From Thermocatellispora tengchongensis (GTDB lineage: Bacteria; Actinomycetota; Actinomycetes; Streptosporangiales; Streptosporangiaceae), in contig NZ_JACHGN010000003.1 in the NCBI RefSeq assembly GCF_014202315.1, positions 372,001 to 436,000 of the forward strand: a stretch of 64,000 nucleotides of DNA, given 5' to 3'. Below the pieces are notes generated by a model. It saw only the letters and a list, made by a program, of their open reading frames with translations. It searched no databases and was not told where the DNA came from. The position numbers and the translations under genes are program-made. Each line of letters begins with the position of its first letter. The first letter of the stretch is position 1. This document shows, piece by piece, positions 27,372 to 35,046 of this stretch.

Positions 27372-29060
27372 ATCGTCTGCGACGGGATCACCTTCGCGTG
27401 GCCCGACGGGACCAAGGTGCTCGACGGGCTGGACGTCGCCTTCGGCACCGGCCGCACCGGGCTGATCGGCGTCAACGGCTCGGGCAAGTCGACGCTGCTG
27501 CGGATCATCGCCGGCGAGCTCCGCCCGCAGGCCGGCACCGTGTCGGTGGCGGGGGAGGTCGGCTACCTGCCGCAGAACCTGCCGCTCGGCGCCGCCCGCA
27601 CGGTCTCCGACCTGCTCGGCATCAGCGAGACGCGGCGCGCCCTGCACGCCATCGAGCGGGGCGAGGTGTCGGAGGAGAACTTCGCCGCCGTGGGCGACGA
27701 CTGGGACGTCGAGGAGCGCGCCCGCGCCGAGCTGGACCGGCTCGGCCTGAGCCACCTCGGCCTGGACCGCACCGTGGGCACGCTGTCCGGAGGGGAGACC
27801 ATCATGGTCGGGCTGGCGGCGCGGTTCCTGCGCGCCCCGGACGTCCTGCTGCTCGACGAGCCGACCAACAACCTCGACCTCGACGCGCGCAACCGCCTGT
27901 ACGCCGCCGTGGACTCCTGGCCGGGCGTGATGGTGATCGTCAGCCACGACCGGGAGCTGCTCGACCGCGTGGACCAGATCGCCGACCTGGCCGACGGCGA
28001 GGTGCGCGTCTACGGCGGCGGCTTCACCGCCTACGAGGAGGTGCTGGCCGCCGAGCGGGAGGCCGCCGAGCGGATGGTGCGCACGGCCGAGGCCGACGTG
28101 CGGCGGCAGGCCCGCGAGCTGGCCGAGGCCCGGATCAAGCTGGACCGGCGGGTGCGCTACGGCAAGAAGATGTTCGACAACAAACGCGAACCGAAGATCA
28201 TCATGCAGGAGCGCAAGCGGCAGGCGCAGGTCGCGGCGGGCAAGCACCGCAACATGCACATGGAGAAGCTGGCCGAGGCCCGCGAGCGGCTGACCGAGGC
28301 CGAGCAGGCGGTGCGCGACGACGCCGAGATCCGCATCAACCTGCCCGAGACCGAGGTGCCGGCCGGGCGCACAGTGCTGACGCTCACCGGGCTCCGCCCC
28401 GCCGACGCCGCCGGGCCGGAGGCTCCCGGCCGCCCGCTCGACGCCGAGGCGGAGACGGAGGCGGAGGGCAAGGCCGAGGCCGAGGGCAAGGCGCTGGAGG
28501 AGCTGGTCGTGCGCGGGCCGGAGCGGATCGCGCTGCTCGGGCCGAACGGCTCGGGCAAGACCACGCTGCTGCGCGTCATCGCGGGCGAGCTGCCGCCGGA
28601 GACGCCCCACGGCGCCGTCGCCGTGGGCGGGGCCCAGGTCGGCGTGCCCGGCGTGCGCTACCTGCCGCAGCGGCTCGACCTGCTCGACGACGAGCTGAGC
28701 GTGCTGGACAACGTCCGCCGGTACGCGCCCGCCGCCTCCCCGAACGCGATCCGGGCTCGCCTGGCCAGGTTCCTGTTCCGGGGCGCGCGGGCCGAGCAGC
28801 CGGCCGGCACGCTGTCGGGCGGGGAGAGGTTCCGCGCGGTGCTGGCCGCGCTGCTGTGCGCCGAGCCGCCGCCCCGGCTGCTGCTGCTCGACGAGCCGAC
28901 CAACAACCTGGACCTGGCCAGCGTGCGGCAGCTCGCCCAGGCCCTGGCGGCGTACCGGGGAGCGCTGATCGTGGCCTCGCACGACCTGCCGTTCCTCGAC
29001 CAGATCGGGATCACCCGGACCCTGCGGGTGGACCGTGCCAGGGGACTGGTCGAGATGTGA
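27345..29060 (+). CDS. ABC-F family ATPase
   Basis: Soluble tandem ATPase of 571 aa, without membrane segments. The first domain has Walker A GVNGSGKST, signature LSGGE and LLLDEPTNNLDL. The second has GPNGSGKTT, LSGGERF and LLLDEPTNNLDL. A charged linker rich in Arg/Glu lies between them. This is the ABC-F layout of ribosome-acting proteins, either translation factors or antibiotic-resistance factors. The ATG at 27345 has GGGAGG 6 nt upstream. A promoter about 240 nt upstream implies a long structured leader, a feature common to resistance-type ABC-F genes. Which subgroup it belongs to cannot be settled here. Confidence 0.9.
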   Translation: MSFSRTSFSIVCDGITFAWPDGTKVLDGLDVAFGTGRTGLIGVNGSGKSTLLRIIAGELRPQAGTVSVAGEVGYLPQNLPLGAARTVSDLLGISETRRALHAIERGEVSEENFAAVGDDWDVEERARAELDRLGLSHLGLDRTVGTLSGGETIMVGLAARFLRAPDVLLLDEPTNNLDLDARNRLYAAVDSWPGVMVIVSHDRELLDRVDQIADLADGEVRVYGGGFTAYEEVLAAEREAAERMVRTAEADVRRQARELAEARIKLDRRVRYGKKMFDNKREPKIIMQERKRQAQVAAGKHRNMHMEKLAEARERLTEAEQAVRDDAEIRINLPETEVPAGRTVLTLTGLRPADAAGPEAPGRPLDAEAETEAEGKAEAEGKALEELVVRGPERIALLGPNGSGKTTLLRVIAGELPPETPHGAVAVGGAQVGVPGVRYLPQRLDLLDDELSVLDNVRRYAPAASPNAIRARLARFLFRGARAEQPAGTLSGGERFRAVLAALLCAEPPPRLLLLDEPTNNLDLASVRQLAQALAAYRGALIVASHDLPFLDQIGITRTLRVDRARGLVEM

Positions 29061-29083
29061 TCCTTTACGCACCCGGCGCGAGA

Positions 29084-29112
29084 TTGACGTTATGAATCAA
29101 GCGGGCGATAGT
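29084..29112 (+). promoter_or_regulatory. Promoter of the lipoprotein gene
   Basis: TTGACG (29084-29089) and GATAGT (29107-29112), 17-bp spacer. The ATG at 29122 lies 9 nt after the -10, so the message is probably leaderless. The more upstream ATG at 29092 lies inside the spacer and cannot be the start from this promoter. Confidence 0.6.
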
Positions 29113-29121
29113 GGGACGGCT

Positions 29122-30126
29122 ATGGCTGTCCCCCGGATGTTCCCCTGCGTACTCACGGTAACCGCCCTCGCGCTGACCGCGTGCACCTCCACCGGCACCC
29201 CGAGCGAGCCCCAGCCGGGCAGCTCGGTCGCCTCGGGCGCCATCGGCCCCGGCGGGCCGGCCGGCGACGGCGCGACGGCCGTCGAGACCGCGCCGCCGGC
29301 CACGCCGACGCCGGCCACGCTCACGCCCGAGGCATACCGGGTCCAGCTCGACGCCGTACGCGGCCCGGTGCGCGACGCGCTGTCCAAGGTGGCCTCGGCG
29401 GGCAGCCTGAAGTCACTGGAGAGCCGGGCCGACGACGCCGAGGACGCGCTGAACGAGGCCGCCTCGACGCTGGCGGCGCTGACCCCGCCGGCGGAGGTCG
29501 CCGCGCAGCACGCCGACTTCGTCGACGCGCTGCGCGGCATGTCCGCCGGCATGGGCGACCTGAGGGTGGCCGTGGACTCCCGCTCGGTCTGCACCGCGAG
29601 CGGGGCCCTGGCCAGCCTGGGCAAGTCGGGCGAGCTGAAGGAGCTGCAGGAGGCGGCCGACGCGTTGTCGGACGTCGGCGACTACCCCTCCGACGTGGTG
29701 TCGGTCAAGGCGCGCGCCGAGACCTCGCGCCGCCTGCCCAACGGCCGCTACCTCCGCAGCGAGAGCCGCAACGGCCGGGGCAACCTCGCCATCAACAACG
29801 GCGGCTCGCGCGACGCCGTGGTCACCCTGCTGCGCGGCAAGAAGCGGGTCATCAGCGTCTACGTGCGCAAGAAGTCGAAGTTCACGGTGGCGGGCGTGCG
29901 CGACGGGAAGTACCGCGTGTACTTCACCACCGGCACCGACTGGGACGCCAGGGAGCGCTCGTTCAGCCGCTCGTGCTCCTTCCAGCGCTTCGAGGACTCC
30001 TTCCCGTTCAAGACCACCTACACCGCGACCCAGGTGCGCTGGCAGAACTGGCGCATCACGCTGCACGCGATCAAGGGCGGCAACGCCCAGACCGGCGACG
30101 TCAACCCCGACGACTTCCCGAGCTGA
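29122..30126 (+). CDS. Secreted lipoprotein of unknown function
   Basis: Protein of 334 aa with a lipoprotein signal (MAVPRMFPCVLTVTALALTAC, lipobox LTAC). A Pro/Thr/Ala-rich linker follows, then a helical region (about residues 60-170) and a C-terminal beta-rich domain (RRLPNGRYLRSESRNGRG onward) that may be surface exposed. The promoter geometry selects ATG 29122 over 29092. It follows the ABC-F gene by 61 bp but has its own promoter. Family not recognised. Confidence 0.75.
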   Translation: MAVPRMFPCVLTVTALALTACTSTGTPSEPQPGSSVASGAIGPGGPAGDGATAVETAPPATPTPATLTPEAYRVQLDAVRGPVRDALSKVASAGSLKSLESRADDAEDALNEAASTLAALTPPAEVAAQHADFVDALRGMSAGMGDLRVAVDSRSVCTASGALASLGKSGELKELQEAADALSDVGDYPSDVVSVKARAETSRRLPNGRYLRSESRNGRGNLAINNGGSRDAVVTLLRGKKRVISVYVRKKSKFTVAGVRDGKYRVYFTTGTDWDARERSFSRSCSFQRFEDSFPFKTTYTATQVRWQNWRITLHAIKGGNAQTGDVNPDDFPS

Positions 30127-30203
30127 GGACATCCTGAGCCGACGCCCGGCGCAGGCCCGGACGTGGGCCTGGGCGGGCCGGCATATGGGGCGTGGAAACG
30201 CGA

Positions 30204-30233
30204 AGACCGCGATCCGATGGAAGATCGCGGTCT
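30204..30233. terminator. Bidirectional hairpin terminator
   Basis: AGACCGCGATC (30204-30214) pairs perfectly with GATCGCGGTCT (30223-30233) around an 8-nt loop. It lies between the convergent lipoprotein and zinc-ribbon genes and can serve both. Confidence 0.75.
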
Positions 30234-30256
30234 CTCGTGCCCCCCTCGCGGGCGGA

Positions 30257-30529
30257 TCAGGTGGAGAAGAGCATCCCGACCCAGCTCCGCTGACGGTGGT
30301 GGCCATAGCCGTAGCCGCCGTGCGGCGCGCCCCAGCCCGGCCCGTGCGCGGCCGGCGGAGGCGGCGGCGGGGCGGCGTGGTGCTGCTGCTGCCACTGGGC
30401 TTCCACCCGGGTCAGGGTCTCCAGCTCCCCGTAGTCGAGGAAGATGCCCCTGCACTGCTCACACTGATCGATGTGGACGCCGTTGCGCTCGTACGTCCGC
30501 ATGGTTCCCCGACACTTCGGGCACTGCAT
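30257..30529 (-). CDS. Small TFIIB-type zinc-ribbon protein
   Basis: Protein of 90 aa. Four cysteines in MQCPKCRG (3 and 6) and DQCEQCRG (23 and 26) form a zf-TFIIB zinc ribbon. A Gln/His/Pro/Gly-rich low-complexity tail follows and ends in GMLFST. The ATG at 30529 has AAGGAG about 7 nt upstream. Such proteins are common in actinobacteria and of unknown function. Confidence 0.85.
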   Translation of the reverse strand: MQCPKCRGTMRTYERNGVHIDQCEQCRGIFLDYGELETLTRVEAQWQQQHHAAPPPPPPAAHGPGWGAPHGGYGYGHHRQRSWVGMLFST

Positions 30530-30585
30530 CCTGTCTCCTTGCCCTCTGGCTCCGTTTGCCTGAGCACAACCTACAGAGAGACCAA

Positions 30586-31530
30586 CTATCGTGCGCGCCC
30601 CTGGGTTCCCGCAATCCTCGCGCAGGTGTCGATCAGGATGCGTTCGACCTCGTCCGGCTCCCGCTCCTCCCTGAGCGCGGCGGCGACGGCCGCGGCGGCG
30701 AGCTGCACGGTCAGGGCCCGCGCGGGCAGGTCCAGCCGCTCCCAGGGGTCGGCCCCGGGGGCGCCCAGCGCCCGGCCGCCCGCGCCCAGGTAGGCCGACA
30801 GGAACCCCTGCCACACCTCCGGCGCGAGCAGCCCGCTGGCGAACCAGGCCGCGGGCCGGGCCAGGTCCCACGCCTGGTCGCCGTGGCCCAGGTCGTCCAC
30901 GTCGATCAGCACCCAGGCGCCGGCGCCGGGCGGGTGGCGTACGAGCTGGCCCATGTGCCAGTCGCCGTGCGTGAGCCCCCGCTCCGGCCCGCCTCCGGCG
31001 GGATCGTCCAGGGCGTCCAGGGCGGGCAGCGTCGCGGCGGCGGCGCGTACGGTCGCGGCGGCCGCGCCGGGCGCGTGGCGGATGCGCGCGACCGTGCGCG
31101 GCACCCGGGCGGGCCCACCGGCGGGCGGGAGCGGCGGCAGCGCGTCCAGCGGGACGGCGTGCAGCGCCGCGAGCAGCCGGGCCGCGTCCTGCCAGGGGGC
31201 GGCGTCGGGATCGCCGGGATCGACCGGTTCGCCCGCAGGCCAGACGGTGGCCGCCCGGCCCGCCACGTCGGCGACCGCGAGGTCCAGCGGGGGCAGCATG
31301 ATCCCGCCGAGCCGCGCCGAGGCGGCCAGCCGGGGGCGCAGCGCGGCGGCGTCCATGCCGGGGGCGTGCGCCTTGACCACGACCTCGCCCACCTTGACGA
31401 TCACCACGTCGTTGCGGGTGGGCATCACGACCGGCTCGGGGGAGGCGCCGGCGAGGTGGGGGAGCGCCAGCGCGGCCAGGCCGAGCTCCAGGTCGCCGGT
31501 GGGCGCGCGTCCGGTGCCGAGGGCCGTCAC
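30586..31530 (-). CDS. Aminoglycoside phosphotransferase-like kinase
   Basis: Kinase-fold protein of 314 aa of the APH/choline-kinase family. The catalytic loop is LTHGDWHMGQL, with Gln where the usual HGDxHxxN has Asn, followed by the metal-binding LIDVDD and GDQAWDLARP. The GTG at 31530 overlaps the methyltransferase stop (GTGA), so the two are co-translated. The Asn-to-Gln change in the catalytic loop is unusual and could alter activity. Substrate unknown. Confidence 0.75.
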   Translation of the reverse strand: MTALGTGRAPTGDLELGLAALALPHLAGASPEPVVMPTRNDVVIVKVGEVVVKAHAPGMDAAALRPRLAASARLGGIMLPPLDLAVADVAGRAATVWPAGEPVDPGDPDAAPWQDAARLLAALHAVPLDALPPLPPAGGPARVPRTVARIRHAPGAAAATVRAAAATLPALDALDDPAGGGPERGLTHGDWHMGQLVRHPPGAGAWVLIDVDDLGHGDQAWDLARPAAWFASGLLAPEVWQGFLSAYLGAGGRALGAPGADPWERLDLPARALTVQLAAAAVAAALREEREPDEVERILIDTCARIAGTQGRAR

Positions 31531-32231
31531 CGGGGCCCGGCCGGGAGGGAGGCGACGCGCCACAGGCCGAGCGCCTTGTCGGCGTACGCGCCGCCTTCTT
31601 CGGCGCAGCCCTCGATGAGCACCGCCTCCGGCTCGGGCAGGCCGAACGGCGGCAGTTCCAGGTTGAGCGGCCGCCAGTCGCCGAGCGGGATGTCGCGGTT
31701 GGCGCGCAGATCGACGAACGTGGTGGTCAGCAGCCACTCCGAGCCGCTGCGCCGCAGGTTGGCGAACGCGGCGAAGATCTGCTCGAAGGGGAGGTGCACC
31801 AGGCAGTCGCGGCACAGCACGACGTCGGCGCGGGGCAGCGGGTCGCGGGTGAGGTCCAGCAGCTCGAAGCTGCGGCCCGGCCCGGCGTGCCTGGCGCGGT
31901 TGGCCTCCACCAGGGCGGGCACGATGTCGGCCCCGATGTAGGAGTCGAGCCGCAGCGGCGCGGCGCTGAGCCAGCCGAAGTCGCCGCACGGCAGGTCGAG
32001 CAGGGTGCGGGCGCCGAGCCGGGCGAGCAGCGCGGGGATGTCGCGGCGCAGTGCGGCGGTGGCCACGTCTTCGGAGCCGACACCGGAGACCGAGGTCTCG
32101 CTGCCCCACATGTTCTCGCGGTGGATGTAGGCGAAGGTCTCGGCCATGCCCAGGCCGGCCAGGGCCTCGGCGTGCTCGCGGAAGGCGATGTTGGCCAGCA
32201 CGGGCGGCCTGTCGTCGGGGGTCTCGCTCAC
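31527..32231 (-). CDS. Class I SAM-dependent methyltransferase
   Basis: Methyltransferase of 234 aa. Motif I is LLDLPCGDFGWL, with later motifs IGADIVPALVEANR and DVVLCRDCLVHLPF. The GTG at 32231 lies 6 nt after a TAGATT -10 formed by a palindrome shared with the divergent LLM gene, so it is probably leaderless. It overlaps the kinase-like gene downstream. Target molecule unknown. Confidence 0.85.
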   Translation of the reverse strand: MSETPDDRPPVLANIAFREHAEALAGLGMAETFAYIHRENMWGSETSVSGVGSEDVATAALRRDIPALLARLGARTLLDLPCGDFGWLSAAPLRLDSYIGADIVPALVEANRARHAGPGRSFELLDLTRDPLPRADVVLCRDCLVHLPFEQIFAAFANLRRSGSEWLLTTTFVDLRANRDIPLGDWRPLNLELPPFGLPEPEAVLIEGCAEEGGAYADKALGLWRVASLPAGPR

Positions 32232-32236
32232 GCCCC

Positions 32237-32248
32237 CAATCTAGATTG
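32237..32248. promoter_or_regulatory. Symmetric palindrome giving divergent -10 elements
   Basis: CAATCTAGATTG is a perfect 12-bp palindrome. It supplies TAGATT on the plus strand (32242-32247) and TAGATT on the minus strand (32243-32238). Each is exactly 6 nt from a start codon: ATG 32254 forward and GTG 32231 reverse. The divergent genes are separated by only 22 bp. Confidence 0.65.
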
Positions 32249-32253
32249 CTGCC

Positions 32254-33159
32254 ATGAGGATTGGTTTCGCAGTGCCCGTCTCGGGGCCGTGGGCGACGCC
32301 CGCGAACATGGTCAGGATCGCGACGAGGGCCGAGGAGCTGGGCTACCACCAGGTGTGGACGTTCCAGCGGCTGCTGTACCCGGTCGGGCACGAGATGGGG
32401 CCCGTCTACCGCGCGGTGCACGATCCGGTGGTCACGCTGGCCTACCTGGCCGGGGTCACCACCTCGATCCGGCTCGGCGTCGCGGTGCTGAACATGCCGT
32501 TCTTCTCCCCGCCGCTGCTGGCCAAGCAGCTCGCCACCCTGCAGACCGTCTCCGGCGGACGCCTGACCGCCGGGCTCGGGCTGGGCTGGATGCCGGAGGA
32601 GTTCACCGCCTCGGGCGTGGACATCGCCGCGCGCGGCGCCCGCGGCGAGGAGTACGTCGGCCTGCTGCGCACGCTGTGGAGCGCGGACGTCGCCGAGCAC
32701 GAGGGCCGCTTCTACCGGCTGCCGGCCTCCCACCAGGACCCCAAGCCCGACCCGGCGCCGCCGATCCTGCTCGGCGGCACGGCCGAGGTCGCGCTGCGCC
32801 GGGCGGGGCGGCTCGCCGACGGCTGGGTGACCTCCAGCCGGGAGGACCTGACCCGCATCGACGAGCGCGCCGCCGTGGTCAGGCAGGCGGCCCGGGAGGC
32901 CGGGCGCGACCCCGACGCCGTCGAGATCGTCTGCCGCGGGGTCACCCGGTTCGCGCCCGCGGGGCGTCCCGACCGGCGCCCGCTGACGGGCTCGTACGAG
33001 GAGATCCGGGCCGACGTGGCGGACCTGGCGGCCCGGGGGGTCACCGAGGTCTTCCACGACCTCAACTTCGACCCCGAGATCGTCGCCCCCGGCAGCGACC
33101 CCAAGGAGTCGATGCGCCGCGCCGAGGAGGCCCTGGAGGCGCTCGCCCCCGGCGCCTGA
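32254..33159 (+). CDS. LLM-class (luciferase-like) F420-dependent oxidoreductase
   Basis: Flavin/F420-dependent oxidoreductase of 301 aa. The luciferase-like barrel is recognisable from MRIGFAVPVSGPWATP, IRLGVAVLNMPFFSP, SGGRLTAGLGLGWMPEEF, PPILLGGTAEVALRRAGRLADGW. The ATG lies 6 nt after the TAGATT -10, so a leaderless start is likely. It is divergent from a methyltransferase and convergent with an alcohol dehydrogenase. The oxidised substrate is unknown. Confidence 0.88.
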   Translation: MRIGFAVPVSGPWATPANMVRIATRAEELGYHQVWTFQRLLYPVGHEMGPVYRAVHDPVVTLAYLAGVTTSIRLGVAVLNMPFFSPPLLAKQLATLQTVSGGRLTAGLGLGWMPEEFTASGVDIAARGARGEEYVGLLRTLWSADVAEHEGRFYRLPASHQDPKPDPAPPILLGGTAEVALRRAGRLADGWVTSSREDLTRIDERAAVVRQAAREAGRDPDAVEIVCRGVTRFAPAGRPDRRPLTGSYEEIRADVADLAARGVTEVFHDLNFDPEIVAPGSDPKESMRRAEEALEALAPGA

Positions 33160-33165
33160 GCCGGA

Positions 33166-34194
33166 TCAGCGCATGGTGAGGACCGCCGCCCCCCTCACCC
33201 GGTCGGCGGCCAGGTCGGACAGGGCGCGGGCGGCCTCCGCGAACGGGTACGGCGTGGTGGTGACCCGCGGCGGGTGGGCGGCGGCCTGGGCGAGGTAGGC
33301 GTGCCCGTCGGCGCGGGTGTTGGCGGTGACGCTGCGCAGCGTGCGCTCCTGGAACAGGTGGTCCTGGTAGTTCAGCGCCGGGATGTCGGTGAGGTGGATG
33401 CCCGCGACCGCCAGGGTGCCGCCCCGGTCCAGCGCGGCCAGGGCCACCGGCACCAGGTCGCCGACCGGCGCGAACAGGATCGCCGCGTCCAGCGGCTCCG
33501 GCGGCGCGTCGTACGACCCGGCGGCCGAGGCGGCGCCCAGCTCCAGCGCCAGCTCCCGCGCCGCGGCCGAGCGGGTGAAGACGTGCACGCTCGCGCCCTG
33601 CGCGATGGCCGCCTGGGCGGTCAGGTGGGCCGAGGCCCCGAAGCCGTACACGCCGAGCCGCCCGCCCGGGGGCAGGTCGGCGCGCAGCAGCGCCCGGTAT
33701 CCGATGATCCCGGCGCACAGCAGCGGCGCCAGGACCTCGGCCGGCCGGTCCTCGGGCAGCGGGTAGACGTACTCGGCCGGGGCGACGGCGTACTCGGCGT
33801 AGCCGCCGTCGGCGTCCCAGCCGGTGTAGCGCGACTCGGGACACAGGTTCTCCAGCCCGCGCCTGCAGTAACGGCACCGCCCGCAGGTCGAGCGCAACCA
33901 GGCCACGCCGACCCGGGTCCCCGGCGCGACCACCCCGCTGCGGCTCTCGACCACCCGCCCCACGGCCTCGTGCCCCGGAACCGTACGCGGCCGGCGCGGC
34001 GCCAGGTCGCCCTCGGCGAGGTGCAGGTCGGTACGGCACACCGCGCACGCCTCCACCTCGATCAGCACCTCCCCGTCGCCCGGAACGGGCACCGGCAACC
34101 GAGCGAACTCCACCGGCCCCGGCCCGCCGGACGGGTCACGCGGCATGGGCCCCGGCCGCCCCACCACCCAGGCGTTCATCTCCGCGACGCTCAT
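33166..34194 (-). CDS. Zinc-dependent alcohol dehydrogenase
   Basis: Medium-chain dehydrogenase of 342 aa. Catalytic zinc ligands are Cys in CAVCRTDLH, His-Glu in PGHEAVGRV and a later Cys in [12 protein letters not shown]. The structural zinc has four cysteines in [18 protein letters not shown] Rossmann motif [10 protein letters not shown] follows. Start 34194 has GGAGG very close; ATG 34179 ([11 protein letters not shown]) is equally plausible and matches typical family starts. Divergent from the SnoaL-like gene with a palindromic site between them. Confidence 0.9.
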   Translation of the reverse strand: MSVAEMNAWVVGRPGPMPRDPSGGPGPVEFARLPVPVPGDGEVLIEVEACAVCRTDLHLAEGDLAPRRPRTVPGHEAVGRVVESRSGVVAPGTRVGVAWLRSTCGRCRYCRRGLENLCPESRYTGWDADGGYAEYAVAPAEYVYPLPEDRPAEVLAPLLCAGIIGYRALLRADLPPGGRLGVYGFGASAHLTAQAAIAQGASVHVFTRSAAARELALELGAASAAGSYDAPPEPLDAAILFAPVGDLVPVALAALDRGGTLAVAGIHLTDIPALNYQDHLFQERTLRSVTANTRADGHAYLAQAAAHPPRVTTTPYPFAEAARALSDLAADRVRGAAVLTMR

Positions 34195-34233
34195 GCCTCC
34201 GAGCAAACCACACACCCGGGGCTATGCAGCCGT

Positions 34234-34247
34234 ACCAAGCGTTTGGT
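34234..34247. promoter_or_regulatory. TetR/KstR2-like palindromic operator
   Basis: ACCAAGCGTTTGGT is an inverted repeat in the 64-bp gap between the divergent alcohol dehydrogenase and SnoaL-like genes. It differs at one position from the pattern AnCAAGnnCTTGnT that I recall for KstR2-type regulators of sterol catabolism. No such regulator gene is adjacent. Confidence 0.45.
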
Positions 34248-34258
34248 TGGATGTCGGC

Positions 34259-34690
34259 ATGGATCTCCGTGAGATCGCCGACCGGCTGGAGATCGGCGAC
34301 CTGCTCGCCCGCTACTCCTACGCCATCGACAGCGGCGAGTGGGACCTGCTCGACACCGTGTTCACGCCCGACGCGACCATCGACTACACCTCCGCCGGAG
34401 GCGCCAAGGGCACCCGCGCGGAGATGAAGGCGTGGCTGGCGAAGGTACTGCCCGCCTGGCCCGGCCGCCAGCACCTCATCGGCGCGGCCACCGTCACCTT
34501 CACCCCCGGCGGCGCCGAGGTCACCGCCCCCTTCACCGACGCGCTCGCGCCCTCCCGCGAGGCACTGGCCGCCACCGCGCCCGGCCTGATCCGCGGCGGA
34601 GGCTGGTACCACCACTCCCTGGTCAGAACCCCGGACGGCTGGCGCAGCCGCTCCCTGGTCGAGGAACAGACCTGGCGCACGATGAGCTGA
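34259..34690 (+). CDS. SnoaL-like/NTF2-fold protein
   Basis: Small cytoplasmic protein of 143 aa with the SnoaL_4-type pattern (LEIGDLLARYSYAIDSGEWDLLDTVFTPDATIDYTSAGG ending in a GGWYHHSLVRTPDGWRSRSL strand). The family includes dehydratases, isomerases and non-catalytic proteins in steroid and polyketide metabolism. The ATG at 34259 is chosen; the longer frame begins inside the divergent dehydrogenase gene. Confidence 0.82.
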   Translation: MDLREIADRLEIGDLLARYSYAIDSGEWDLLDTVFTPDATIDYTSAGGAKGTRAEMKAWLAKVLPAWPGRQHLIGAATVTFTPGGAEVTAPFTDALAPSREALAATAPGLIRGGGWYHHSLVRTPDGWRSRSLVEEQTWRTMS

Positions 34691-34790
34691 TCTCCCCACC
34701 GGACCGCCGCCACGGCGACAAGGCCGCCACGCCTTCCCCTGCAGGTCAAAGACGTTGCGATGCCGGCCTTCCGTTCGAGAAGGTACGCGG

Positions 34791-34972
34791 ATGGCGGAGA
34801 TCCTCTTGTTGCCCGGCGGGGGACGGACATCCGGTGACTGGAAGCTCGTCGGCCCCCTGCTGGAGGCGGCCGGTGTGCGTACGGTCGCGGCCGAACCACC
34901 GGAGCTGGGCACCTGGTCCTGGATGCCCCACATGAGGTGGCCCGTCTGATCCTCGGTTCGTTGGATGGTTGA
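34791..34972 (+). pseudogene. Alpha/beta-hydrolase pseudogene with large internal deletion
   Basis: From ATG 34791 (AGAAGG ribosome site 8 nt upstream) the frame reads MAEILLLPGGGRTSGDWKLV, then GPLLEAAGVRTVAAEPPE, a standard alpha/beta-hydrolase N-terminus. About 35 codons in, another frame takes over and reads GAGHLVLDAPHEVARLI and LGSLDG before TGA at 34970-34972, a typical C-terminus with the catalytic His. The middle, roughly 170 codons including the nucleophile, is missing. The broken frame itself stops at 34949. A dead remnant. Confidence 0.7.
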
Positions 34973-35046
34973 TACAAGAAGCAATGGGGGAGCCGGGGCG
35001 GAGTCCGGCACTCAGAGAGGCGTCCGAGCGTTGGCGAGGGCCTTTG

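Noticed and set aside
27121-27465. Leader ORF before the ABC-F gene, including a five-codon TTG frame near 27134-27151
   Set aside because: TTG starts only; the long version overlaps the ABC-F start out of frame and the short one is too small to support.
30586-33057. 823-codon minus-strand frame spanning several genes
   Set aside because: Only its C-terminal 314 codons are real (kinase-like gene from GTG 31530); the rest is antisense to the LLM gene and out of frame with the methyltransferase.
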